Below are positions 9,960 through 18,673 of a stretch of 64,000 nucleotides of DNA, one piece after another (the first letter of the stretch is position 1; every line of letters begins with the position of its first letter). The DNA comes from Datisca glomerata. Its lineage: Eukaryota > Streptophyta > Magnoliopsida > Cucurbitales > Datiscaceae. A program made the position numbers and the translations under genes. Below the pieces are notes generated by a model. It worked only from the letters and a program-made list of their open reading frames with translations, did no database searches and was not told the DNA's origin. The stretch covers positions 270,259-334,258 of the forward strand of contig QANY01005643.1 of NCBI GenBank assembly GCA_003255025.1, given 5' to 3'.

Positions 9960-11278
9960 GGCCAAAGGAGAATCCTCCACACACCAATTGGCCATCAAGG
10001 CCCAAATCAAAGATGAGTCTTCTACTCCAAGAAATACCTAGTTAACGGTCATTGGGTCTACCAGGCCTAATTACCAAAGTGCTTTGGTCAATCAATTTGA
10101 CCCATTTGCAGTTTTTAAACCATTTGACCCGTAATTGGTTATCAACCAACCACTCACCAATTACAGAAAATCTTCTCCTTATCATAGGAAAACCCCCAGT
10201 AAAAATCTCTTCTATATTGAACACCACCCATTTTAAAAATCCAATAGAAATAGTAAAGGCTCATTTCCTCCCTGATTCTCATTTTGTCCCTGTATACAAG
10301 AACAAAACCATTAATTTCTACAGAGATATTCTCCTAGAAATAAAATCAATAAATGTCAAACCTATAAATAGTGCAGAAGGAAAAATCCTTTATCATTCCT
10401 TCTATATCCTCAGAATAATAACTTTAGAGGAATGAAAAATCCATCCCAGGGTTAAAAACCATTTTAAATAAAAAATAATATAATTATTTTGACTATATTG
10501 ATGCATGGCAAACAATTTTCTTGCACCAAAATAGTGAATTTTCCCATTCTTTGTTTTTAAATTTTGACAAAAATTTCAAAATTAATTTACCAAAATGGTT
10601 TTCAAGATGGTGGACAATCCATGATCCTGTCTTTGAAATTTTCTTAATCGAATTACAACAAAATTACAGTTTATTTTTAAAATTATTTAAACCCTCAACA
10701 GTTGAGGCCTCTTTCCCTCCAATAATTTATTTTGTCAATAAATTCAAAATTCCTTAGATTCTTAAATGGCAATATGCCATTGAAGGAGAAATCCTCACCA
10801 GACAATACTATGTAAAATGGTGGGACAAATTCAGTACATTAAAAATATTTGCCTCCATCCATGAAGAATTAGCAAAATCTCACCATCAGATAAAATCTCT
10901 CAAACCTCCAATGGCCACCTTAAAAATTAAGGAACCAGACAATCAGGCTCTGCAAATTAACCAATCATCAAATTCCTCCCAAAATTCAAAATCTACCACA
11001 AGACTTTCTTCAAAAGGCAAAATCAGGTCTAAAAAATCCAAAGAAAAACATGAGTTTATTCAAAAATGCTCATTCTTCTTGAAAATAATACGAGTTCTAA
11101 CTCCGAATACTTAGTAGAATCAAGTCACCTAATCAAGAACAAAAAGAGTCAATCTCCATCTAAAAAAGTAAAGGAAAAATCTCATGCTCAGTCTCTTCCC
11201 CTATGGGCCCATGATCCTTTCCAAGATTCTCAAGACCCTTTTGAGGATGTGGACCTCAGTGAAGATGAAGATGAATAG
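9960..11278 (+). pseudogene. Pararetroviral ORF2 (unknown function), copy 2
   Basis: The remnant runs through at least four frames: a linker with N-Q-F-D-P-F (about 10090), F-Y-R-D-I-L-L-E-I-K (10315), a Trp-rich block W-F-S-R-W-W-T-I-H (10590-10617), F-P-P-I-I-Y-F near 10715, a Tyr/Trp block near 10806-10830 (Y-Y-V-K-W-W-D-K-F), a Lys/Ser-rich region and an acidic tail with D-P-F-Q-D-S-Q-D-P-F and E-D-E-D-E (to 11278). The same blocks occur in the inverted copy at 12590-13190. I know no function for this protein; the basic middle and acidic tail suggest a nucleic-acid or capsid role, which is speculation. Confidence 0.7.
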
Positions 11279-11677
11279 TTTCATTGTTGGTAAAATGCCA
11301 TTAAGATATTTAAGAGATTATGATAACATAAAAGCACAATGCAATGATCATAATGCTCTTCAACACAATCAAAGGACAAGTCCAGGATAACAATTATCCA
11401 CCAACTGTCTCAACCAATCAAAGCTTTCTTCTTCTACTCCTATTTTGTAAATCTTTTCTTCTTTTTTCTTCAACGTAAATTAGTGGGCATGTGCACTAAT
11501 TTATTGTCACCAATAAACTCTGTTTGTGTAAGTTTTTAATCTTACACCTTCATACAGTAATTATTTTTACTGCTAATTAATACATTATTTACTATTTATC
11601 TTCTTGCTTCTTTATACCCCCTCTTATTTACTATTCAATTCCGCGCCTTTTGGTATCAGAATCAAAACCTGGTGGGG
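11279..11677 (+). promoter_or_regulatory. Copy 2 intergenic region, poly(A) signal and primer site
   Basis: This region has an AATAAA at 11512-11517, then a T-rich leader and the tRNA-Met primer site at 11651 (tggtatcaga, then atcaaaacctgg). From about 11417 to 11677 it pairs as an inverted repeat with 11707-11967. The TATA-type promoter seen in the inverted copy is not visible here; homology between the arms starts only at aaagctttcttcttctac, so the promoter end is lost or diverged. The copy ends exactly at the junction 11677/11678. Confidence 0.75.
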
Positions 11678-11967
11678 AAGTAGAAATAGTTTATGAACAG
11701 TATTATCCCCACCATGTTTTGACTCTGATACCAAAAGGCGCAGAATAGAACAGTAAATAAGAAGGGGTATAACGAAGCAAGAAGATAAACAGTAAATACT
11801 GTATTAATGAACAGTAAAAACAGTTACTGTATGAAGGTGTAAGATTAAAAACTTACACAAACATAGTTTATTGGCGACAATAAATTAGTGCTCCCGCTCA
11901 CTAATTTATGTTGAAGAAAAAATAAGAAAAGATTTACAAAAGAGGAGTAGAAGAAGAAAGCTTTGTT
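11417..11967. repeat. Large inverted repeat at the junction of copies 2 and 3
   Basis: The left arm (about 11417-11677) and right arm (about 11707-11967) are reverse complements with scattered mismatches and a 29-base spacer. At the centre, tggtatcaga plus caaaac (from 11651) faces the same sequence on the other strand (from 11733). Both arms carry an AATAAA and a primer site. As transcribed RNA this would fold into a hairpin of about 260 base pairs. Confidence 0.9.
11721..11733 (-). promoter_or_regulatory. tRNA-Met primer-binding site, copy 3
   Basis: Read on the minus strand this is tggtatcagagtc. Its first 11 bases match the usual initiator tRNA-Met complement, the same length of match as at 6110 and longer than at 11651. 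Confidence 0.85.
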
Positions 11968-12052
11968 TCACAAAACAGGTTTTAGCTCTCAAATAGTAAG
12001 AGTTGTAAAACGAGTTCTGTTTCACAAATGGGAGAGACTACCTATTTATAGC
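11867..12052 (-). promoter_or_regulatory. Pararetroviral promoter and poly(A) signal, copy 3
   Basis: On the minus strand a good plant TATA box (tataaata, 12050-12043, in gctataaatagg) is followed about 170 bases downstream by AATAAA (11872-11867) and then the primer site at 11733. This order of TATA, cap region, poly(A) signal and primer site is the standard arrangement for the terminally redundant pregenomic RNA. It is the only copy in which all parts are visible. Activity is not shown by sequence alone. Confidence 0.65.
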
Positions 12053-12589
12053 TAAGGAAAGTGGAGTTCACCGGGAACCCATCACTTACCTGAACTATTC
12101 TCTTCTACAAAAGTAAAAATATTTTACATGCCTACTTTTGACTAAGAATAGTAAAAGCGTAAATAGTTGCCTAATAATTTAACAACTAGTATTTTTACAG
12201 ATAAAGACAAAAATGTAGAGATAAGCATTATCTTGGTTTTCGTGTCTTCATAATTTCTCTGTCATGATTGTTTTGTGATTGAAATGTCATTGAGACTGTT
12301 GCACATTAGATCTCTTGATAATTGTTATCTTAGTTGGAGAAATCATAATTACTATTTGAAAAGTTTATTTGCTTTGGGTCCTTGATAATCACTGTGTTGG
12401 ACTTTTGTGTTCATGACTATTTATCTTTTCTTGGAGATGACCATTGCATTGGGTCAATGTGTCATCATGATTTATCAAATATCTGGCATTTTACCAAAGA
12501 CAAATTTCTTTACCTATTTTGTCCGAATTACTTATGAGATCATCCTCATTGGATGGGTCCTTCAATTGTTGAAGAGTGGCTTTTTATTA
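12053..12589 (-). other. Copy 3 intergenic region upstream of the promoter
   Basis: This is viral intergenic DNA on the minus strand. It shares short blocks with copy 2 at about 11320-11410, such as ataacaattatc. No coding sequence beyond the end of ORF2 is supported. Confidence 0.5.
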
Positions 12590-13190
12590 ACTTGATTCTG
12601 TAAGGGATTTAGAATTAGATTCATTATTTTCCTCCAAAAGGAGAAGTATTTCTTGGAGTAAGTTTTTCTTTAATTTGGACTTTGGAGTTGTGCCCCTTGA
12701 TTTATCCTTTGGAAGGGGTTTGGATCTGGATTTTGATTTGGGTTTGGAAGGATTTTGATTTGGGTAGTTTTATTTGTGGAGCTAGGTCAATGGGCTCATT
12801 AATTTTTAATAGATCTTGGATGAAAGGATTTGCTAGTCTCATATTGGGATGGATGCTTGCAAACTCATAATTGATGGATGCCATAATTTTCTGGGTATTT
12901 AACTTATCCCACCAATAATATTCTCCGGTGAAGATTCCTCTTTTAGTCAAGTATTGCCATTTTAAAATCGAAGGTATTTTATATTTTATTGAAAAATAAA
13001 GTATTTGAGGAAATAAGGCCTCATTTGGAGAGGGTTTGTAAACCTTTAAAAATAAATTGAAACATTGTTGTAAATCCATTGGGAAAAGTTCTAAGGTAAA
13101 ACCATGAATGGACCACCATTTTAAGAACCAGCTTAGAAAATCAATTTTAAAATTGTTATCAATTGAATTAGACCTTGGAGGATTATCACC
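12590..13190 (-). pseudogene. Pararetroviral ORF2, inverted copy 3
   Basis: The minus-strand open frame 13079-12702 carries F-P-Q-I-L-Y-F, K-Y-K-I-P, the L-K-W-Q-Y block and Y-Y-W-W-D-K-L, matching the copy 2 ORF2 at about 10640-10830. In-frame sequence to its right (about 13190-13080) adds the Trp-rich F-L-K-W-W-S-I-H, matching copy 2 at 10590-10617. To the left (12700-12590) a charged tail continues with frameshifts (L-L-E-E-N-N-E-S-N-S). The amino-terminal third is missing. Function unknown. Confidence 0.75.
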
Positions 13191-13229
13191 TCGTAAAGGA
13201 GTATCTTTTCACGATGAAATTTTAATATT

Positions 13230-13399
13230 TGTCAGCAAAAACTTAAAAAAAAAATTGGTGCGCCTCTCTTTTATTTTCTCGGGTGCAATATCAGGGCATT
13301 TTGTCATCAACAAAAATGTTGATCGCCAAAGGAGATTTTTAGTCACGAATTTGACTTCGTAGTTAAAAGTTTGGTCGCTAAAAGAATCTTTTTTTGTAG
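13230..13399 (-). mobile_element. CACTA-type transposon terminal fragment
   Basis: Read on the minus strand from 13399 the segment starts CACTACAAAAAAAG. It goes on with a subterminal region of short related words (agcgacc, ttcgtgac, ggcgatc). CACTA followed by CAAaAAA is the usual end of plant En/Spm-group elements. The other end and any transposase are absent, so this is an orphan end or a small non-autonomous element. Confidence 0.6.
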
Positions 13400-13606
13400 T
13401 GGTTCTTCATGAAAGAAACAAACATATCGAGGTTGATATTCACTTCATTCGAGAGAAAGTTTGATCATGAGCTATCTCTACAAAGTTTGTTCCTTCATCT
13501 GAGCAAACTGTTGATGCCCTTGCAAAGCCCGTAGAGCCTACTCTTCTACACTCAGCTTTTTGCAAGTTAGGTATGATGGATATTTATGCGTTACCTTGAA
13601 GGGAAG
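13400..13606 (+). pseudogene. Copia RNase H tail
   Basis: The plus-strand sequence encodes the very end of a Copia polyprotein: E-R-N-K-H-I-E-V-D-I-H-F-I-R-E-K-V, then stops, then E-Q-T-V-D-A-L-A-K-P and a final L-C-terminal block ending near the TGA at 13596. The purine tract gaagggaag (13598-13606) then precedes an LTR start. Everything upstream is replaced by the CACTA-type end. Confidence 0.8.
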
Positions 13607-13751
13607 TGTTGGAAAATATTGTTTGTCTTTACTTTACTTTTCTAGTATTTAAGGATATTTTAGTATTTTTATCTTTCTTGTTTTTATATATAAATTCATT
13701 AATCTATTTGAGAATAACTATTTTAGTTTTTCAAGTGTAAATAGGGAGGCT
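13607..13751 (+). repeat. Copia LTR, 5' part
   Basis: This starts with TGTTGGAAAATATTG directly after the polypurine tract of the Copia tail and has a TATA-like tatatataaa at about 13686. The 3' end is not clear because the sequence runs into the inverted repeat at about 13752. No partner LTR was recognised. Confidence 0.55.
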
Positions 13752-14310
13752 CAATAGAGTAATTGTTAGTGCAACTCCATCAAAACAATCTTGCGATTAC
13801 TTTTCGTAATGAAGTTAATTTATAATTTCAATGGTTACATATTTAGAAGAAACAATCATGTGTACAATGAAGTCATCCATATGTCTATGAGTTCCCCTCT
13901 CTACTTGGAAAGGATATTTGCTTTCTTTCACTATCCCATCATTCATGATCCACTTAAAAAATTTATAATGAGAACCAAAAATAGACCAAATATGTTGTGA
14001 AACCGTGTTTGAAGGATAACGAAATTTCTTTTATAGCACATGGGTTTGATCATTCGTCAGACACTGTTTGACAACATAATTTTGTTTTCCGTTCTCATCA
14101 TAAAATTCTTAAGTGGGTCATGAAGAATTGGATAGTGAAAGAAAGTGAATACCCTATCCAATGTGTGAGAGGAACATGTAGACATATCAAAAGATTGCTT
14201 CTTCTAAATATATAAACATTCACATTATAGAATAACTCAATCAGTAAAAGTAATCACAAGATTATTTTGATAGAGTTACACACCATTTATTGTGCAATGT
14301 CTATGAGTTA
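13752..14310. repeat. Inverted (foldback) repeat, arms about 260 bp
   Basis: The left arm (about 13752-14020) and right arm (about 14040-14310) are diverged reverse complements. Matching blocks include ctttctttcactatcc (13920) against its complement at about 14136, atatttagaagaa (13836) against ttcttctaaatat (14200), and tgcgattac against gtaatcaca. It could be a foldback transposon or an inverted duplication next to the Copia LTR. No coding capacity was seen. Confidence 0.7.
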
Positions 14311-16293
14311 TATTTTGTCCAATTTAACGATTACTATCTACCATACGTTGTTCTAATATTTATTATTAATGTATGTTTCCTGATTCATTCTTAGGTCTTT
14401 TATTTAGTTGGAACATTACATGAGTTTAGTTCTCTTAATGAATTTTACGACTTGTGTAACTCTTTTCTACTACTCTACATGGCAGGGTCTTTTCTATAGA
14501 AATTCAAAAGGCTCTTCTATTGAAATTCAATTTTCGCCAACTAAGAACTATGACAACTAAGTTGAATCTTTTTTCTTAAATTACACTATTGTTGGAGTAG
14601 AAGATTCAAGACATGTCTAATTTGGAGATAGCACAGCACCAACTAATAGGTGCCACTATGAGAGTGACAAGAAGATTGAGGTAGGTAGGATAAAAAAACT
14701 AACATGACTCAAAGCTAATTTTATTCAGTTTATTTTTGGGATTAATTGCCATCCTATTTTTGTCAGCTGGTACAACAATTACAAGAGTGTTAGGTTGAAG
14801 GCAAGCAACAGGGATATAAACTTCTGATTAGTTCTAATGACTAATTATATAGGATGTTTTACTATTTGTTTTCTCTTTGTTTCTTGCCTCATGAGTATTC
14901 TGTAAACTAAAAAACTCACTTGAAATATTTAACTTTTGTATTTCTCTAAGTTATGTTTTCAAATGAAATCAATAAGGCCTTTATATAGACTCTACTCTTG
15001 CAAAAAAACTGAAAAATAATTAAATCTATCACTCATTGATCTTTCATCTACAAACTTTTCATCTACAAAGACTCTTGACCTTGTATGTTTCCACTAACTT
15101 CTAAATAGTAACTTCTAATTGAAAAAATCCACTAGAAAATAACATTTAATGTTTATTCAACATATTCAATGTAATTTATGAGAACATTGAGGGGATGTCT
15201 CTCTTGTAAAGGAAATCTCTTCAAAGGACCCATAGGAAAAAAAAATTAGAGGAACGCAACGATTCTCATGTGACTTCAGTTGTTAGATTTGAAAAGTACG
15301 ATAAGGAAGTAAGGATTGGATCCTGAAAAAATCATCATTGGAAAAAACTGGGAGAAGAATGGCTATGCTGTCAAAAAGTAAGTTAAAAAATATATTCTAC
15401 ATGTTCTAAGCATACTAGAGTATCAATCATGTTGACATCAAGTTCATTAAGTAATATGTTCAATACTTGTAATCATTGTTTCTAACTATCAAGCTTAGAA
15501 GTGACGATTTATTAAATTTCTAAAAACTGATAGACAATCAAAAGTCAATGTAGTTGAGTTTCACTCTTCACATTTACGAAATGCATTTGTACTGGATTTA
15601 CTATTATAGTCTCTTAAACACGATGTTAAATTCTGTTTTTTTATTCTTTACTAAAGACATTAAAAACAATAACAAGTACTGATCACATTACTAAATAAAA
15701 CTAGATGTCACCCGGATATGATGAATATTCTACTATGTATTTAGGGAATGCAAAATTGATCTTTCAACTTACTTGTTCATAGCCTAGTCATTCTCTCCCT
15801 AGTTTTTGTCCTATGAGGTTTTTATGATACAATACTTAATTCCCTTATTGTTCTTTCCAAATATGACAACCAACATTGCATTAAAATCCTTGTGCTTCTA
15901 ATTTCTTTTGCATTGAATCTTCCATAGATTTGCTATAATATTACAAGAGCAACATCATGCAACATGACTTTCTATTTATTTCTCGTCATAAGAATAAAAA
16001 GAAAAAGAAATATTAAAACATCCTTACAGTCAGTAAAAATATATCTAAAGTTTCTGCCCTGTTTCTCATTAACCTAATATTAATATAATATTTTACCATG
16101 AACATGTCAAAAATAAGAAAAATTTAATTTTTAGTCATATCAGAACTTTTTATCCTCCATTATTTTCGATCTTTCTTTTCTTAGTTCATCCACCATGTAC
16201 ACACTGTATAAGGTTCCAAGGGACTGGAGATTTTAGAGAAAGCAAAGTTACCTTGTACTTCATCTTTATGGAAAAACAAGTACATGTACATAC
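14311..16293. other. Non-coding stretch, no gene recognised
   Basis: About 2 kb of AT-rich DNA without a convincing ORF or conserved motif on either strand. Short peptide-like runs, such as near 14600-14690, could not be tied to a family. Confidence 0.5.
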
Positions 16294-16396
16294 CATATTG
16301 CCCAACGAAAATTTCCTGAAACCCATGTCCAAGTATACCATCAAACTTTACTATTGGAAAAGTGAGACCGCTTTCATGTTTTGCCTCTATGAAAAC
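16294..16396 (-). pseudogene. Phytepsin-type aspartic protease exon (isolated)
   Basis: The minus-strand exon of 103 bases is bounded by an acceptor (tttaatcag, just right of 16396) and a donor (gtatgt at 16293-16288). It encodes V-F-I-E-A-K-H-E, then [16 protein letters not shown]. This is the block just after the first catalytic region in plant vacuolar aspartic proteases, where F-D-G-I-L-G-L-G is conserved; here L has become H. No other exon of the gene was found nearby. I read it as a gene fragment or relic rather than a working gene. Confidence 0.7.
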
Positions 16397-16431
16397 CTGA
16401 TTAAATAATAAAACATGTAAGAGCAATACAT

Positions 16432-16457
16432 GTTACTGTTGCTGTTGCTGTTGCTGC
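16432..16457. repeat. Short gttgct hexanucleotide repeat
   Basis: The sequence holds about four near-perfect copies of gttgct. It lies upstream of the aspartic-protease exon, inside what would be its intron. Confidence 0.6.
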
Positions 16458-17496
16458 AATCAGTAGATGTATATCTATGAAATCCCATTTGTTGCTGCAA
16501 TCAGAAGATCATGACTATGTCGGTGATAACCCATTTGATCTTTGACGACCATATATGTAAGTAAACACTATATTGACTAAGGGAAGACATCAATAGATCC
16601 AGACCAGTAACAAGATTTTCTTGATTCACCAATGGAACAAGCAAATATGAATAGAAGATTTAAGATTTTGGGATAGTGAAGAACTTACTGATTTGTTGTT
16701 AGTAGCTTGAGTTCTTAAGTAAGCCTAACCATCACACTTTATCTTACTATCTAAAAAGAGATTTAAAGAGAAGAAACTTTTAATTTTTCTTTTTATCCTT
16801 TAAATTATATTTAGATATGTGACAAAATAGGTTCTTTAAGTTAATTCTTTTATACTTGAAATTTTATTTTTATTTTTTAGGTGAAATTTATCTACCATAT
16901 GTAAAGTCTAATATCCATATTTAATAAATTTTCAGCCTTTTACTCAATTTGGATATAAGGTAAAATAGGTTTGTTAAACCCCCTTTACTATATGTAAAAG
17001 TTAATATTCATTTGTAATAAAATGAATATATGTCCATTCGGGGACAACCGATAAATTTTTTAATAAAATGAATATCTGAAAAAAGATAGGCAAAATAATT
17101 ATCATCTAGTGACATTTTAATTGATGGGATTTGTTATAAGAATAAGAATGATTCGACGATTGTAAGAATCATGAAATGATCATTTCATTTTCAATGTCTA
17201 AATGAAATGTTACCATGGCTTAGCATGTGCATCGCACGCGAGTCTCAACTAGTATGTCTAAGTTTCTAAAAAATGATTAGGAGACTTAAAGATTTTGGAA
17301 AAGTTAGAAGACATTCGTACTATTCAAGAGAGATTTAAACGTTTGTTAAAAGAATGAGAGTTTACAATGACTGAGGAAAGTAGGTTTTCAAAGATGTTAT
17401 AGATGGTTTGGGATGTTGAATAACTTGCTTATTTACAGCCTTCCATCTCCTCATTGGACGGCTAGGATTAGCTTAGATTCAATGGCGTTGAACGAT
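16458..17496. other. Non-coding stretch with a possible Helitron 3' end
   Basis: No gene was seen. Near 17224-17252 a small stem (gtgcatcgcac) is followed by ctcaactag and then T, which resembles the hairpin-plus-CTRR 3' end of plant Helitrons. No matching 5' end was identified, so this is only a candidate. Confidence 0.35.
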
Positions 17497-17800
17497 CACT
17501 ACAAGAAATATGACATTCTACAAGTTGCGGATATCCCCATGAAAAGTAATTCATAGGAATCATGCGGCGCCTATGACAACACCTCACATTAAAAGTCCGT
17601 ATTTTTCGCGAGGTGCAACGCGTCCTGCAAAGACCCATGCGGTATCTTACTTTTTACAGGATTTTTAACTTCTGTAGAACGTTGTTTAATGGGGTTTTAT
17701 GACTCCAGTTACTTTTGTTCAACATGTGTTTTTAATTCTCGTGAATTAATATTCACAGGTATTTTTTTATCCTATTAAATCAGATATTATAAGACTTTTT
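17497..17800 (+). mobile_element. Possible CACTA-type terminal segment
   Basis: The sequence starts CACTACAAGAAATATG and continues with a GC-richer, structured region (about 17550-17640) unlike its AT-rich flanks, as in subterminal regions of CACTA elements. The opposite end was not found, so the right limit is arbitrary. Confidence 0.4.
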
Positions 17801-18466
17801 GAATCACATTGATATAATTTTTTGTTATAAATTAAGCCTCTTATAATGGGATTTTTCTGACATTTTATAAGTGCTATTTTTTTATAATCAATTTATATGC
17901 ACTTGTTTACGTACCTATTTAAATATTCAAAATTAATAAATTACTAGACTAAAAGGCATTCAAACATCATTTCATTTTCACAAAATATTATCCATAAGTA
18001 TCATCCATAATTATCATCTAAAAGTATTAATACTTAGTCTACTAATACAACGTGTTATTCAAAAAACAAAAAAAAATATCGAAAAATTTCACAGACGCTA
18101 CAAAATAACTTCAAAGTTTCACTGGTTAACTCTTCAAAATTTGATGCCATGTTGAAATCTTTCAAGGGATTGTAGGTCTAGCATTTTAAAGAATCAGACA
18201 ATAACTTTAAGATACTTTTACATTGCTCATATCACCATTTTATACTTTGAGAAAATAACATTGCATATTTTTAAGCACACTATATGGTTTTGTAGAATTT
18301 CTTAAAAAACATAAAGTAAGCAAAAATACAGTTTATTGTATAATCAAAAGACATACCAACATATTGATCAATTTCCTCAATTCTTTATATTTTTCTTTCT
18401 TATCATTATTCTCAACTTCGTTATTATAAAACATCTCATGTCTAGCTAATCAATTAAAGAAGCCAT
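17801..18466. other. AT-rich non-coding stretch
   Basis: No ORF or repeat of note was seen on either strand. Confidence 0.5.
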
Positions 18467-18673
18467 TCAACATTGTAATATACAAGGATTAGAAAGTTCC
18501 CATATTACAATTACAACAAGAAAGCAAGCAAAGATCTTCACAGCTATAACTGATTGTATCTCATTGTACTTTCTAAAAATGCCAAGCGCTCCGTAAACCA
18601 AAAGAGTTAATATGCATAGGGCAGATATAGTAGAGCATATAGTCATTATTAAGTACAGTGCAGGAAAATGCAA
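18467..18673 (-). other. Hydrophobic ORF, possible membrane-protein exon
   Basis: The minus-strand frame of 68 residues has two strongly hydrophobic stretches (about residues 4-30 and 41-58) separated by a short polar loop with R-K-Y-N-E. The pattern would fit two membrane helices of a larger protein. I do not recognise the family. Exon-like short ORFs lie further right on the same strand (about 19110-19180, 19260-19380 and 20680-20762), so a decayed multi-exon gene is possible but unproven. Confidence 0.25.

Larger units (their letters stand above)
6122..11677 (+). mobile_element. Endogenous pararetrovirus copy 2 (Caulimoviridae), primer site to primer site
   Basis: This is one circular-genome equivalent cut at the minus-strand primer site: leader, movement protein, coiled-coil region, protease, reverse transcriptase, RNase H, ORF2, intergenic region with AATAAA, then a second primer site at 11651. 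It is about 5.6 kb long, short for the family, and no coat-protein core with its CCHC finger could be found between the coiled coil and the protease, so that part appears deleted. Many stops and frameshifts show that it cannot encode a working virus. Confidence 0.85.
11678..13190 (-). mobile_element. Endogenous pararetrovirus copy 3, inverted
   Basis: A third partial genome lies on the minus strand: ORF2 (13190 to about 12590), intergenic region, TATA box, poly(A) signal, primer site and the first bases of the leader (11706-11678). Those 29 bases match the leader of copy 2 at about 6135-6163, so the sequence passes beyond the primer site before the head-to-head joint with copy 2. No gag/pol part is present. 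On its upstream side it stops near a CACTA-type transposon end at about 13230. Confidence 0.85.

Noticed and set aside
6110..11733. tggtatcagag sequences as possible tRNA genes
   Set aside because: They are complements of the tRNA 3' end, used as primer-binding sites. No cloverleaf arms are present.
12682..12870. Plus-strand Trp-rich ORF
   Set aside because: It is the antisense reading of the inverted pararetroviral ORF2.
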